In this document: piece after piece, positions 1 through 8,552 of the stretch | Layout of the letters: each line of letters starts with the position of its first letter | Numbering within the stretch: the stretch's first letter is position 1 | NCBI GenBank assembly: GCA_964506325.1 | Contig: CAZDLO010000066.1 | Span: 1-18,702 of the forward strand | From: CAINVV01 sp964506325 | GTDB lineage: Bacteria > Bacteroidota > Bacteroidia > Bacteroidales > Prolixibacteraceae | Direction of reading: 5' to 3' | Length of the DNA: 18,702 bases | Notes under the pieces: generated by a model | Seen by the model: only the letters and a program-made list of their open reading frames with translations | Database searches by the model: none | Told to the model about the DNA's origin: nothing | Translations under genes and position numbers: made by a program

Positions 1-3000
1 AGTACGGGAAGCGACCATATCTTTTTCAAAATAGTAAATTTCAACTTTTGAAATTTCTTTTCCATCCCATTTGTCTTCCAATTCCTTGAAGAACTTCCGG
101 AGCTTTGTCTTGTCAAAACCTTGTTTTACAAGTGTTTTAATCTGGTTTTTCAAGGATTTATCGACGATCAAATGCCATTGGTCAAGGGCAAGCAAGAGCT
201 GCACAATTTTTTTGAATCGCAGCTGCACTAAGCCAGCTACTGTCTCCTTGTGCATTGGTTTACGTATAGCCCAATGATCTCCGGGTTCCTGCTTGGTGAG
301 TACTTTTTTGAGGTTTCCGTCTTCCTGCCTTTCCCATTTCTGATACCAATTGCTGGTTTTATTAATAACTCTCAAATTTTGTTTGAAACTGACAATGGTG
401 GTAAAAAGAGACTGCTTTGCATCTTGCGTAAATGTTTCCCATGGTTTGTAAAATTGCCACTTGTAGTTACCATTCTCATCAGGCTTTGACTTGAAACATA
501 GCTTTTGCTTCAGGTCATATCTGGTCTCTTTTGAGGTTGATTTAGCCGACTCATTGTTCAAATAATTAATATGGCTTCTTGATGCACATGCTATCACCAA
601 AGCATCCATCGCGTGATGACGGTGGTCTATTCGTTTCTTTACAAAGCCTTTTTGTAGTTCCAGCGGCATCTCTGTTTGAAAAACTCGCTTGCCTTCTTTA
701 TTGGTCCATTGGCCAAAGTTGTTACTGTTGGTAATGGTATTCAACCTTTCAAAGCGAGAAGTAATAATTTCGTTCCATATATCGTTCAGTCCCCAGTCTT
801 GCTTTAACTTTGATGTAATACTTCCGTTACTGGCAGCAATATTTTTTGAGGTTGTCTCAACCTCCCCTTCTTCCCTGACAATATTTGATAAAAGATTCTT
901 GATTAGGATGCTGATATATCGGCTGTCATTCAATTGACGGTTAATAAACTCATCTGGAATATCTTCCATCAGCAATTTCTTCAATTTGCTTCTGTTTTTT
1001 GCAAAACGGTTTTTTACAAAGTCCTCGTATTCATCGAGCGTGAAAAGTTTTACCCGTTTACCAAAATCCAATTCAATTATTTTACCAGAAAATTCTTTTA
1101 TGTAAGCATAAGCGGTTCTGTTGTCTTTATCCTTGTTAACTTCAGATTCGCAGATGATCTTATTACTTAACGAATCGTCGAAATATCGTGACTGCGGAAT
1201 AATATGCTCAATTTCATAAGTTGAAGTAAAGAGTTTGCCGAGTGGGATTACTTCCCCGGTGTATGGTGAACGGTATTGTTGATCGAGCCATAGCTTATAC
1301 CTTGTCAATTCAGCAGCAGTGGGCTGGGCGTTTTTACTGATTTTCAGAATTTCCTCCGGGATATCTGTAACAGCACTTAGTACGCCCTCCTCGTATAGTT
1401 TAAGGATTTCTTGCTGACTGGGTGAATAGGGACGTACATTTTGAACTGTCGTGTCGTTCTTCAGTTCTGCTAGTAACGCCTTGATTCGAAGGTTTGTATT
1501 TTCATTTTCCGTAACGGTCGAGGTGATCCNNNNNNNNNNGTTTTTCATTTCGCGACCCAATTCAATATGGATTTCGTCGAAGAAATCTTTATTTCCATTG
1601 CCATAATGTTCCCAAATATCGGTAACAACTCTTAGAGTTTCCGTTACGACTTGTTCTACGATAGGATTCCGCAGCGAATGTTGCTTAAACGTATATTTTA
1701 GATAGTGTTTAATATCAGTCGGCACCTCCCATTTAATCACTTCGCCTTCTTCGGAGTGTCTGCCATAAACGGCATAGCAAGCCTGATATGTATTCAGGGA
1801 GGTTAAAGGGTTACGGCAATCGATAAAGCTTTTTAAAACTTGCTTAGGAATATCATCATCTGTGATGGATGCAATTTTACTTTTGTCGTAATCAATTGAA
1901 TCCAGTCGCTCTACGATTTCAGAAATTCTATTCTTTGTCACTACCGAAATTGCTTCTTCCGACCAGTATTTGCCCCTGCGCATCAATGGCAAAAGNNNNN
2001 NNNNNTTTTGATTGCCTTTGCCGAGTATGCTCCGTATTCTTTTTTGAATGGAGCAATTTTTTTGAAATTCTCAACAAATACTTTTGGTAAATGATGCTTC
2101 CGCGCAAATGTTGTCAGCGCTTTTTCTATTTCCTGTTTATCTTCAACTGAATACAAGATGTGCCAAATACTTTCCTCAACACCTTCCGTTAGAAAGTCAG
2201 AAAGGATATTGGATGCTTTAAGTTTTGTAATTATCTGTGATCTTGTCTCGTTCGCCGGATACGTTTTGTCTTCCACATAATTCCACCTGTATAATTCCGC
2301 ATTTTTTTTCAAATTAAATGCCGGATATTTCAGCAAGGCTTTCTGATCTATTTCTTTGCGGTCATTTAGAAAGTCAAATAATGCGACCCAATCGTCTTCC
2401 GATTTGAGGAAATCGGTTGTGACGTTGACATCGGTATATAGCCTGCCTTCGACATATTTTTCGCGCTGATAAATTGAAAGGTTTTGTAAAAACTGCCATA
2501 GCCGAAACTCCTGAAATAATGGATGAGACTTTGCAATACATTTCAAAGCATCAGTTTGCTTTATCCCTTCTTTGTTAATGTAATTGCGTGATTCGTAACT
2601 GCAATCACTAATTTCGGATTTTTTGCTCTTTAGTGGTCGCTGATAAAAAATAATATCATTAATGAAAAGATGGGTAAAGTCTTTCTGGCTATATGTAAGC
2701 CTATGATCCTTGTTATTGCGGTAAAGTTCCTCAAGACAATCTGTATAGTTCTTTTTGTCTTGTAATCCAGGATGAAAGGTTTGTTGTTTATCTAAGATAA
2801 GTTTCAACTCTTCACGGTAGAATTTTCGTTCAATTGTGCGGACGAGCTTCCCTTTAATCTTTTGTCCTGGTGATTGGAGCAAAGAATCATAAATATAAGT
2901 ACCAACAGTAAGTTTACTCTTCTCAATTTCAGCTTCGGTTTTCTTTTTTACCAATGTCCAATCATCTCCACTTGGTGATCGAAACGAGCGCTTTTCTTTT

Positions 3001-3827
3001 CCCTCTTTATCTGTTTTTATACTTCCATCATCGTTGAGTTCAGTTGTAACAATGAATTCTTTGGTTTTACCAACCCAATCAAGAGGCGTGCGGCTTGTCC
3101 GTCTATAAATCCATCCATTTTCCAAAACAACGTTGTACCAAATTTCATCTTTACTTTTTCTGTCTCCACTTTCTAAAACTTCAACCACTTTAAGCGAATG
3201 AAATTCGACCTGTTTATTATTGCTTTCATCTTCATCTTCTCCACGGAGTTGGTAGTAACCACGTTTATGATTAAAATGGAAAAGTATCCATGCTAATTCA
3301 GCCTTTTCTATTGGATAGGTCAATGCTTTTTTACGGAGATAGTATATAGTCCAGTCATAGGGTATCTTCTGATTGTTTTTAAACAATTGAGGCTGGTGCA
3401 TTTGAAAATCGACAATCATTTCATCGAATGAGGATTTAAAAATGAATTCATTTTTTCCGGTATCTGCATTTAATTGGTAGGCAATTTTAGGTTCTGAATG
3501 ATTCAAAAACTGGCCAAAATGGTGATCAAAATCAATTTGACATGAGTAATGTTCCGGCAAAAACCCCAGTTTGTACAATACTCTATTCAATCGTTCCCGT
3601 CGCAATAAAAATCGCTCTCTTAATCTCCGAATTCCCCTGAAATTAGTTCGATCTGCGGTTTGCGATATTGAGTTACCCTTTTCGAAATCGCCAATACTTG
3701 CCTGATCCATTGGTATAATTCGTGAGCCCATCCCAATGATTGTACCGCTTTTCACACTGTAATTTTGTTCTGTTAATGCCCATCCAATACTATTAGTTCC
3801 CAAATCCAGCCCCAAAATTTTTTTCAT
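1..3827 (-). CDS. cas9: Type II-C CRISPR endonuclease Cas9 (partial at left edge, crossed by two assembly gaps)
   Basis: RNA-guided DNA endonuclease that cuts both strands of invading DNA, guided by crRNA and tracrRNA. Seen: RuvC-I (KKILGLDLGTNSIGWAL, catalytic Asp8), an arginine-rich bridge helix around residues 60-85, RuvC-II (IHIELGREMKN, Glu near 753), HNH (IEHIIPQSRYFDDSLSNK, His near 875) and RuvC-III (IDHRHHAMDALVIAC, Asp near 1075). The numbering assumes the gap lengths argued in the findings. About 1,275 residues lie in the window. Related Bacteroidetes proteins have roughly 1,400-1,500, so the end of the PAM-interacting domain lies beyond position 1. Start ATG is at 3827, directly before RuvC-I. 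At 1996-2005 the ten N throw the reading out of frame, but both sides read as Cas9 (SAKAIK, then LLPLMRRGKYW), so I treat it as one gene. No internal stop appears in the Cas9 frame outside the gaps. cas1, cas2 and the array would be expected to the left. Confidence 0.96.
1530..1539. other. Assembly gap (10 N) inside cas9, RuvC-II region
   Basis: Ten N directly after the RuvC-II motif. The Cas9 frame is the same on both sides when ten bases are counted. Comparison with the usual form of this stretch (LGREMKNxAxxRKRIT) suggests about seven missing residues, meaning a true gap near 19 bases; this is inference from family memory. Confidence 0.9.
1996..2005. other. Assembly gap (10 N) inside cas9, before LLPLMR
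   Basis: Ten N between codons for YSAKAIK and LLPLMRRGKYW. Counted as ten bases it shifts the frame and gives an early TGA at 1983-1985. The flanking residues fit the familiar AIKKLLPLMR or AIKRLLPLMR with only one residue between, so the true gap is probably two bases. Confidence 0.9.
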
Positions 3828-3834
3828 GGTTCAG

Positions 3835-3864
3835 TTGAATTATATATTTTGTTTGTTATCTTTG
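3835..3864 (+). promoter_or_regulatory. Bacteroidetes-type promoter for the tracrRNA
   Basis: TTG at 3835-3837, a 19-base spacer, then TATCTTTG at 3857-3864. This is a full match to the Bacteroidetes -33/-7 consensus (TTG, about 19-21 bases, TAnnTTTG). Transcription would start near 3870-3872. The -7 box lies inside the region complementary to the CRISPR repeat. It faces away from cas9, whose ATG ends 8 bases from the TTG. Confidence 0.65.
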
Positions 3865-3951
3865 AAATACAATTTGAAGCAAATCACAATAAGGATTATT
3901 CCGTTGTGAAAACATCTAAAGCGGTCGCGTAAGCGGTCGCTTTCTTGTTTT
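3855..3951 (+). ncRNA. tracrRNA of the type II-C CRISPR system
   Basis: Trans-activating RNA that pairs with the crRNA repeat and is held by Cas9. Seen: an anti-repeat at 3855-3890 whose reverse complement starts ATTGTGATTTGCTTCAAATT, closely like the first half of Bacteroidetes type II repeats. This is followed by the nexus AAGGATTATTCCGTT (3891-3905, similar to AAGGCTAGTCCGTT of the Streptococcus pyogenes tracrRNA), a linker, and a terminator hairpin at 3918-3943 with a T-rich tail. The 5' end is uncertain: the full 36-base anti-repeat starts at 3855, but the best promoter predicts a start near 3871, leaving about 20 pairing bases. It is divergent from cas9, with 27 bases between the two. 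Confidence 0.85.
3918..3951 (+). terminator. Rho-independent terminator / 3' hairpin of tracrRNA
   Basis: Arms AAAGCGGTCGC (3918-3928) and GCGGTCGCTTT (3933-3943) around a GTAA loop form 11 pairs, two of them G-U wobbles, followed by CTTGTTTT. Because the wobbles become A-C mismatches on the other strand, the stem is strong only in a plus-strand transcript. Confidence 0.75.
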
Positions 3952-4203
3952 AAAGGAGCATATTGAATTTATTCTATTAGTGCTGGTTGTTAGGCTCGAT
4001 AGTTGCGCTCAATTTTCTGTGCAACTTTCCTGTCGTTAAATTACTTAAATTTTAACCAAATTGCTTGAAAAATCAATTTCAACTCAGACAATATTAATAT
4101 TTTTTCTTTGGCTGGGTTAAAAGGACTAACAGGAATAAAAAATTTGAATGGTTTTCTTTTAGTAGAGTTCAAGTTTAGTCAATTAAAAATTCTTTGATTA
4201 AGG
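3952..4203. other. AT-rich intergenic stretch between CRISPR locus and GH95 remnant
   Basis: No convincing gene. It holds a 6-bp inverted repeat AGTTGC/GCAACT (4001-4006 and 4021-4026) and a perfect palindrome AATATTAATATT (4090-4101). The boundary between the CRISPR-Cas module and the older glycan locus must fall in or next to this stretch. Confidence 0.5.
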
Positions 4204-4558
4204 TCATTTTCGGGATTCCAGCATCGATTGGGTTGCCAGTGTCATGGCTTCACTGTTCTTTCCTTCGAAGAGCAGCCGCCTGATCTCTGGGAGCTGTTTC
4301 AGCGTCTCCGGATTGTTGTTGTTGATCTGTGAACCGGCCCAGAGACTCTGTTCATTCAAAACAATCTTTTCATGTGAAACACCGCCAAATAGGAGGGCTC
4401 CCAACCGGCCATTGCCCATAGGATAAGCATTTGTCTGCCGGCGAAGCATGCCAGATAACCATTTTGTTGGAAGGTAAAACCCGGACAGCAGGTGAAATAG
4501 CCATTCCGTTTATCCCAAATATCAGCAGAGCAACCGGTAGAAATATTTTTCTTCTCAT
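4204..4558 (-). pseudogene. Remnant of a GH95 alpha-L-fucosidase (N-terminal fragment, frameshifted)
   Basis: GH95 enzymes remove fucose from glycans and are secreted or periplasmic in Bacteroidetes. The start at 4558 encodes a signal peptide (MRRKIFLPVALLIFGINGMA) and then MVIWHASPADK. The reading then continues in another frame as NAYPMGNGRLGALLFGGVSH and LNEQSLWAGS, followed by NNNPETLKQLPEIRRLLFEG, all typical of the GH95 N-terminal domain. The frame change is near 4441-4449. After residue pattern EAMTLATQSML the similarity stops and a TGA follows at 4204. About 115 of roughly 800 expected codons remain, so the catalytic (alpha/alpha)6 domain is gone. The start lies only 27 bases after the stop of the upstream DUF4965 gene, so it was probably the last gene of that operon. 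Confidence 0.85.
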
Positions 4559-4585
4559 GACTAAATAGTAAAAATCAGGGACAAT

Positions 4586-6724
4586 TTACTTGGTATCCGG
4601 GGGAGCAGAGGTAAGGTTTATTGGAGCCCAGGCCCCCGAAATGTTGGTGCCTTTTTTGACCCATTTTTCCCACACCTGCTTGTTCGACAGCATCTTGATA
4701 AAGAAGCCGCCAACAACCGACCTGGCCTGGAATCCAACCATATAGGCATTGTCTACAATGTACCAGTCTGAAACAGGAACACGCTGAGGAGTCTCATTGG
4801 CAAATTTCCATACCGGGTTGAACAATGACTGGAATCCTTCTTTGGTATCAGCCATGGTGGCAGTCCAGGTGATCCAGTCGTTTTTGGTATACCGCTGGCG
4901 GTTGTCCAGGGGCAATCCATATTCAGATTGGATGGATTGATAATACCTGATCTCCTTTTGCAGGACTTCATTCGGGAAAAGGTTCAATCCCAGGATCTTG
5001 TCCCAAACCAGGTTGTATTTCTGGCTCCATGTTCCCGGACGGTCGTATGCCAGTCGGGTGTGGTCACCTTCTGCAGATTGCCTGATCCACTGGGCGGCCA
5101 TCTCTTCGGCCTTTTTCCTGATTTCAGCTGCTTTCTCCTTCCTGCCTGTCATCTCGCAGAGCAATGAATAGCAACCGAGTGCTTCGATCGCCTTGGCCGA
5201 CAGGTTGATGTTGTGGGCCAGGTGTCCGGCAAAATCATCTGTACAAAGTTGATTCTCGGGATCAAACCCTTTTTCCAGCAGGTACTCGCACCACTTTTCC
5301 AGAACAGGCCAGTTCTCATTGGCAAAATTGGCATTTCCCTCCATTTTTGCCAGGGCAGCTGTCATGATCACCATATTCCCCGTCTCTTCTACAGGCATCT
5401 GGTTCTCTTCTGTCTTTTCACCTCCGCCGTAGGCCTGTCCTGTTGCGAAAGGATAAGTTCCCAGGTCATGCGGTGCAAAGGGGAATTTCCAGCGTGCAGA
5501 ACCGGAGTAGGCAAAGATGGGTTGCAGCATGGCTTTGGTAAGGGCCGGACTGAAAAGGAAGAAAAATGGAGAGGCGGGATAGATGACATCTACCGTCGCC
5601 ATGCAGCCGTTGCTGAAATTTTCCTTGGAGAAGATGAGCGGCTGACCATTGCCGTCTGCCACCAGTTTGTGGGCAGCCAGGCACTGGCGGTAAACGAGGC
5701 TCGTCATCTCTGCATATTTGGTTCCTCCCTCCGACTGGAGATCTTTGATCAGTTCATTGTCAAAAAGTTCACATAGAGCAGCCAAAACGGGAAATTCTGA
5801 CAGGGCTTTGGAGAGCAGCAGTTCCATGGTAATTCCATCCTTCTTCCAGAATGCCAGTAGGTCCGTATTGAAATATTTGACACTGAAAATATCGTCGTAT
5901 GCCAGCAGGGCACCGGTGGTAACCACTTTGCTTCCAACAGTTCCTATATCCCATGAGCCCGCCATGGTCACTCTTCCCTGGCTCACTTTTCGGGGTTGGG
6001 AGAGATCTTCACCCGGCAGTAAAGTTCCATTCAAAATGAATCCGGCGAACAATTTTTTTCGCTCTCCGACCAGCAGTTGAGGTTTTTGTGACTCAGGAAT
6101 GGCCAGATACGCAAAGCCCCAGTCAATCCTGATGTCATCCCCTTTTTTCTGCAGAACTGGTTGATCGGCGCTCCCAACTCTGAGTGCACTCAGCCCTTTC
6201 ACAACCGGAACACTCCATTGAACAGCCTGGTCAGGTGTATTGACGGCAACCTCAGCCCCACAATCGAAATAAAGCTGAACGGCATGAGTTTTTCCATCCA
6301 CAGCCCGGATACTCCAGGAAAGGTAGGTGACCGGCCTCGAAAGCACTTCAGGATTGGACACAAGGGCCGGAGTTGTAAAAGTCATCTCCAGCGCCACCTG
6401 GCCATTTTGAAAACTGTAAATGGTGCGGGTGGGTAGAATTTTTAACTCAGTTTGCCGCAACGGTTCCAGTTCGGAGGGCTGACTGCCCATTACCCGGTAT
6501 GCTTTCCCGTCGACCCTTAAAATTGAGTGTAGAGGTTGGTTTTTTCCGGTCCAATGTACGGTTTCACTGTCATTCAGTTTGTTCGCTGGAGACCAGATGC
6601 TGAAATAGGGATCATGTGCAACCAACGGGACGGAAGGGGCACGGAATTTCTGGTTATCACTGCTGTTTTGTGCAAAGGAGCATGCAAAAGCCAGGCAAAG
6701 GATGGTTGTCAGAATTTTTTTCAT
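4586..6724 (-). CDS. Secreted glutaminase A-like protein (DUF4964/DUF5127/DUF4965/DUF1793)
   Basis: 712-residue exported protein of the family named after fungal glutaminase A (GtaA), common in Bacteroidetes glycan-use loci. The substrate in bacteria is not settled. Seen: signal peptide (MKKILTTILCLAFACSFAQ), then a DUF4964-like N-terminus (APSVPLVAHDPYFSIWSPAN, LHSILRVDGKAYRVMG). Next come a beta-rich middle part and an all-helical (alpha/alpha)6-like C-terminal half with DLGTYPFATGQAYGGGEKTE, MPVEETGNMVIM, CTDDFAGHLAHNINLSAKAI and YNLVWDKILGLNLFP. I chose the ATG at 6724 because it begins the signal peptide; the open frame extends 28 codons further upstream without a plausible leader. It precedes the GH95 remnant by 27 bases, which suggests a shared operon. 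Glutaminase activity is a family name, not something visible here; a glycoside-hydrolase role is also possible. Confidence 0.85.
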   Translation of the reverse strand: MKKILTTILCLAFACSFAQNSSDNQKFRAPSVPLVAHDPYFSIWSPANKLNDSETVHWTGKNQPLHSILRVDGKAYRVMGSQPSELEPLRQTELKILPTRTIYSFQNGQVALEMTFTTPALVSNPEVLSRPVTYLSWSIRAVDGKTHAVQLYFDCGAEVAVNTPDQAVQWSVPVVKGLSALRVGSADQPVLQKKGDDIRIDWGFAYLAIPESQKPQLLVGERKKLFAGFILNGTLLPGEDLSQPRKVSQGRVTMAGSWDIGTVGSKVVTTGALLAYDDIFSVKYFNTDLLAFWKKDGITMELLLSKALSEFPVLAALCELFDNELIKDLQSEGGTKYAEMTSLVYRQCLAAHKLVADGNGQPLIFSKENFSNGCMATVDVIYPASPFFFLFSPALTKAMLQPIFAYSGSARWKFPFAPHDLGTYPFATGQAYGGGEKTEENQMPVEETGNMVIMTAALAKMEGNANFANENWPVLEKWCEYLLEKGFDPENQLCTDDFAGHLAHNINLSAKAIEALGCYSLLCEMTGRKEKAAEIRKKAEEMAAQWIRQSAEGDHTRLAYDRPGTWSQKYNLVWDKILGLNLFPNEVLQKEIRYYQSIQSEYGLPLDNRQRYTKNDWITWTATMADTKEGFQSLFNPVWKFANETPQRVPVSDWYIVDNAYMVGFQARSVVGGFFIKMLSNKQVWEKWVKKGTNISGAWAPINLTSAPPDTK

Positions 6725-6942
6725 TGGGCTTTTTGTTATTGTATGATGAAGAATTAGAACCCCGATTGCATGAAACAGCCAGGTACAGATGTTACAACCA
6801 ACTGTCAACTAACAGGTGGCGGTCAGTTCCGCTGCACTTCGTTTCCTTGCGACCTTTAAAAACAAAATAAATACATACGAAAGAGGATAAATTTACAGAA
6901 AATCAGTTAACGTCATGAATGCAAGTAAGCAATTGTCAATGA

Positions 6943-8457
6943 CTATTTTACAGTCTGGCGGCCGGATGCTTTATCCCCTACCATTTTCAATACATCATCA
7001 TCGCTGAACTCCTCGCAATGGCCTGCCATCGGGGTGAACCTGATTGTTGCATCTGATTTGGGGTTTTTTGTCGAATCGAGGTATGTTTTCAGGAACCGTG
7101 TCGCTATATTGGAATAAAGGTCGTCCATGTCACCTGTCCAGATCCAGATTTTGCCCTGAAGTTTGGGCCCGAGGATACTCCAGTTTTTCTCCAGCACCTT
7201 TTTCAGGTCATATTTTTCCCATTGTTTGGCAACCTCATGGTCAATTTTACCTGTCCAGGGATCAAACATCAGGGAGGGAAGTCCATCTTTCCCTTTCGGT
7301 CCGAATACTGCATTGTACGCACCGAATTGCCCGCCTGAAACAAGGTAATTCCCCGACCTGCTCACCAGGTTCTCTCCCTGTATCCAGTCTTTCATGGCCC
7401 GGGTGGGTTCTCCGTAGATGGTCCGGACGCCGGGTTGCAGGTAGCCGTAGCGGTTGTAAAAAACCGATTCATCCTTGTAAATATTGATCAGGCCGTAGTG
7501 TTCAAATTCAACGGGATCCGGACTGTAAGACCATGTTCCGTCAAAGAAGTCAGGATAAAAAATCTGCAGTCCGAGGGCTACCCATCCTCCTGTTGAGAGA
7601 CCGGTCAGGTAACGTTTTTTGGTGGCCGGGTTGTAGTTGACCATCTTCTCAATGGCCGGGATCAACTCTTGTGTCAGTGCTTTCCCGCAAGGGCCGTTGT
7701 TTTCTGAATCCACCTGGTAGGTATCACCATAGGGGCCTCGTGAGTCCAGGAAGACATAGATGACCTGCGGGGCACTGCCAGACAACCACCAATCGATAAA
7801 TTCCTTGTCTTTCAGCTTGTTCTCAACGAAAGTAAACCGGCCGTTGAGTCCGGGTGCCCTGTAACAGATCGGAAAGCTCTGGCCGGGGTGGTCGAAATAG
7901 CCGGAGGGAAGCAGAAGGGATGCCTTCAGGTAACGATCATGCCCGGAAAATTCACTCAGTGACTTACTTTTTATCTCGATATATTTCACGAATTTATGTT
8001 CCGGTAAGACAGATGGCGGGATAACCTTGCTGAGGGTAAGGTTAAAGGCGTCCTTTGAGTCGGGCAGCAGGGAGTCAATGTTGCTGTACCAGTTTCCGGA
8101 GGCATTTTCCTGCGCATCATCCATGTTGTTCTTATAAACCAGCTGGGCATAAACTTTGCCTGTGGCAGGGAAAGCTCCTGAACTTAAAATCCCGCTTTCA
8201 GAAGAGTCAAGGGTGAAGATTGATGAGCCGTCCCAGTCAGGTGAGGTGTAACCCGCAGTTAATGAGGCAGACAAGAGAGGCTCAGTCCGGTTTTGGGAAG
8301 AAAAGCGAAACAGCATTCTGCCTCCTTTGTTCATGGATTTACGGAGTTCAGGCGCAACCGATACTTTTACCTGCCACCTGGACTTTTCCTGGGACTGCAG
8401 GTGTGAGGAAAACGTTGTAAAAAGCAAAAGGAGTAGACTGGTCTGCAATAATTTCAT
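6943..8457 (-). CDS. Secreted alpha/beta-hydrolase, putative esterase
   Basis: 504-residue exported hydrolase of the putative-esterase (esterase D / feruloyl esterase-like) fold. Seen: signal peptide at 1-22 (MKLLQTSLLLLLFTTFSSHL), a beta-rich N-terminal region of about 130 residues, then an esterase domain from about residue 155. The nucleophile elbow is GLSTGG (Ser288). A later aspartate cluster (WTGDMDD, 443-446) is a candidate acid and MAGHCEEF (His480) the candidate histidine. Such enzymes often remove acyl or feruloyl groups from plant or algal polysaccharides, but the substrate is not deducible. It lies upstream of the glutaminase A-like gene in the same direction with a 218-base gap, so the two may have separate promoters. 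No strong TAnnTTTG box was found before it. Confidence 0.85.
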   Translation of the reverse strand: MKLLQTSLLLLLFTTFSSHLQSQEKSRWQVKVSVAPELRKSMNKGGRMLFRFSSQNRTEPLLSASLTAGYTSPDWDGSSIFTLDSSESGILSSGAFPATGKVYAQLVYKNNMDDAQENASGNWYSNIDSLLPDSKDAFNLTLSKVIPPSVLPEHKFVKYIEIKSKSLSEFSGHDRYLKASLLLPSGYFDHPGQSFPICYRAPGLNGRFTFVENKLKDKEFIDWWLSGSAPQVIYVFLDSRGPYGDTYQVDSENNGPCGKALTQELIPAIEKMVNYNPATKKRYLTGLSTGGWVALGLQIFYPDFFDGTWSYSPDPVEFEHYGLINIYKDESVFYNRYGYLQPGVRTIYGEPTRAMKDWIQGENLVSRSGNYLVSGGQFGAYNAVFGPKGKDGLPSLMFDPWTGKIDHEVAKQWEKYDLKKVLEKNWSILGPKLQGKIWIWTGDMDDLYSNIATRFLKTYLDSTKNPKSDATIRFTPMAGHCEEFSDDDVLKMVGDKASGRQTVK

Positions 8458-8552
8458 AGAAGAGTAGTTCTTGTTTGGTATTCGAATTGTAATACGAGGA
8501 ATAAAAATTGGACTGTACTGCAGGCTATGCCGGAAGCCCGATTTTTTCTGTC

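Noticed and set aside
3828..3950. A CRISPR array next to cas9
   Set aside because: Only one repeat-like segment exists and it is on the strand and in the structure of an anti-repeat; no spacers or second copy.
3991..4006. GTTAGGC, resembling an integron attC core site
   Set aside because: No matching RYYYAAC partner, no integrase and no attC-like fold nearby; seven bases by chance.
5213..5776. 187-codon plus-strand open frame inside the DUF4965 gene
   Set aside because: Antisense shadow of a well-supported gene; no recognisable protein features.
6725..6808. Extended N-terminus of the DUF4965 protein (28 more codons)
   Set aside because: The extension puts a second hydrophobic stretch before a clear signal peptide and has no family similarity.
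8478..8495. GTATT/AATAC inverted repeat with TTCGAA upstream of the esterase
   Set aside because: Five-base arms in an AT-rich gap are expected by chance and no promoter box is placed to use it.
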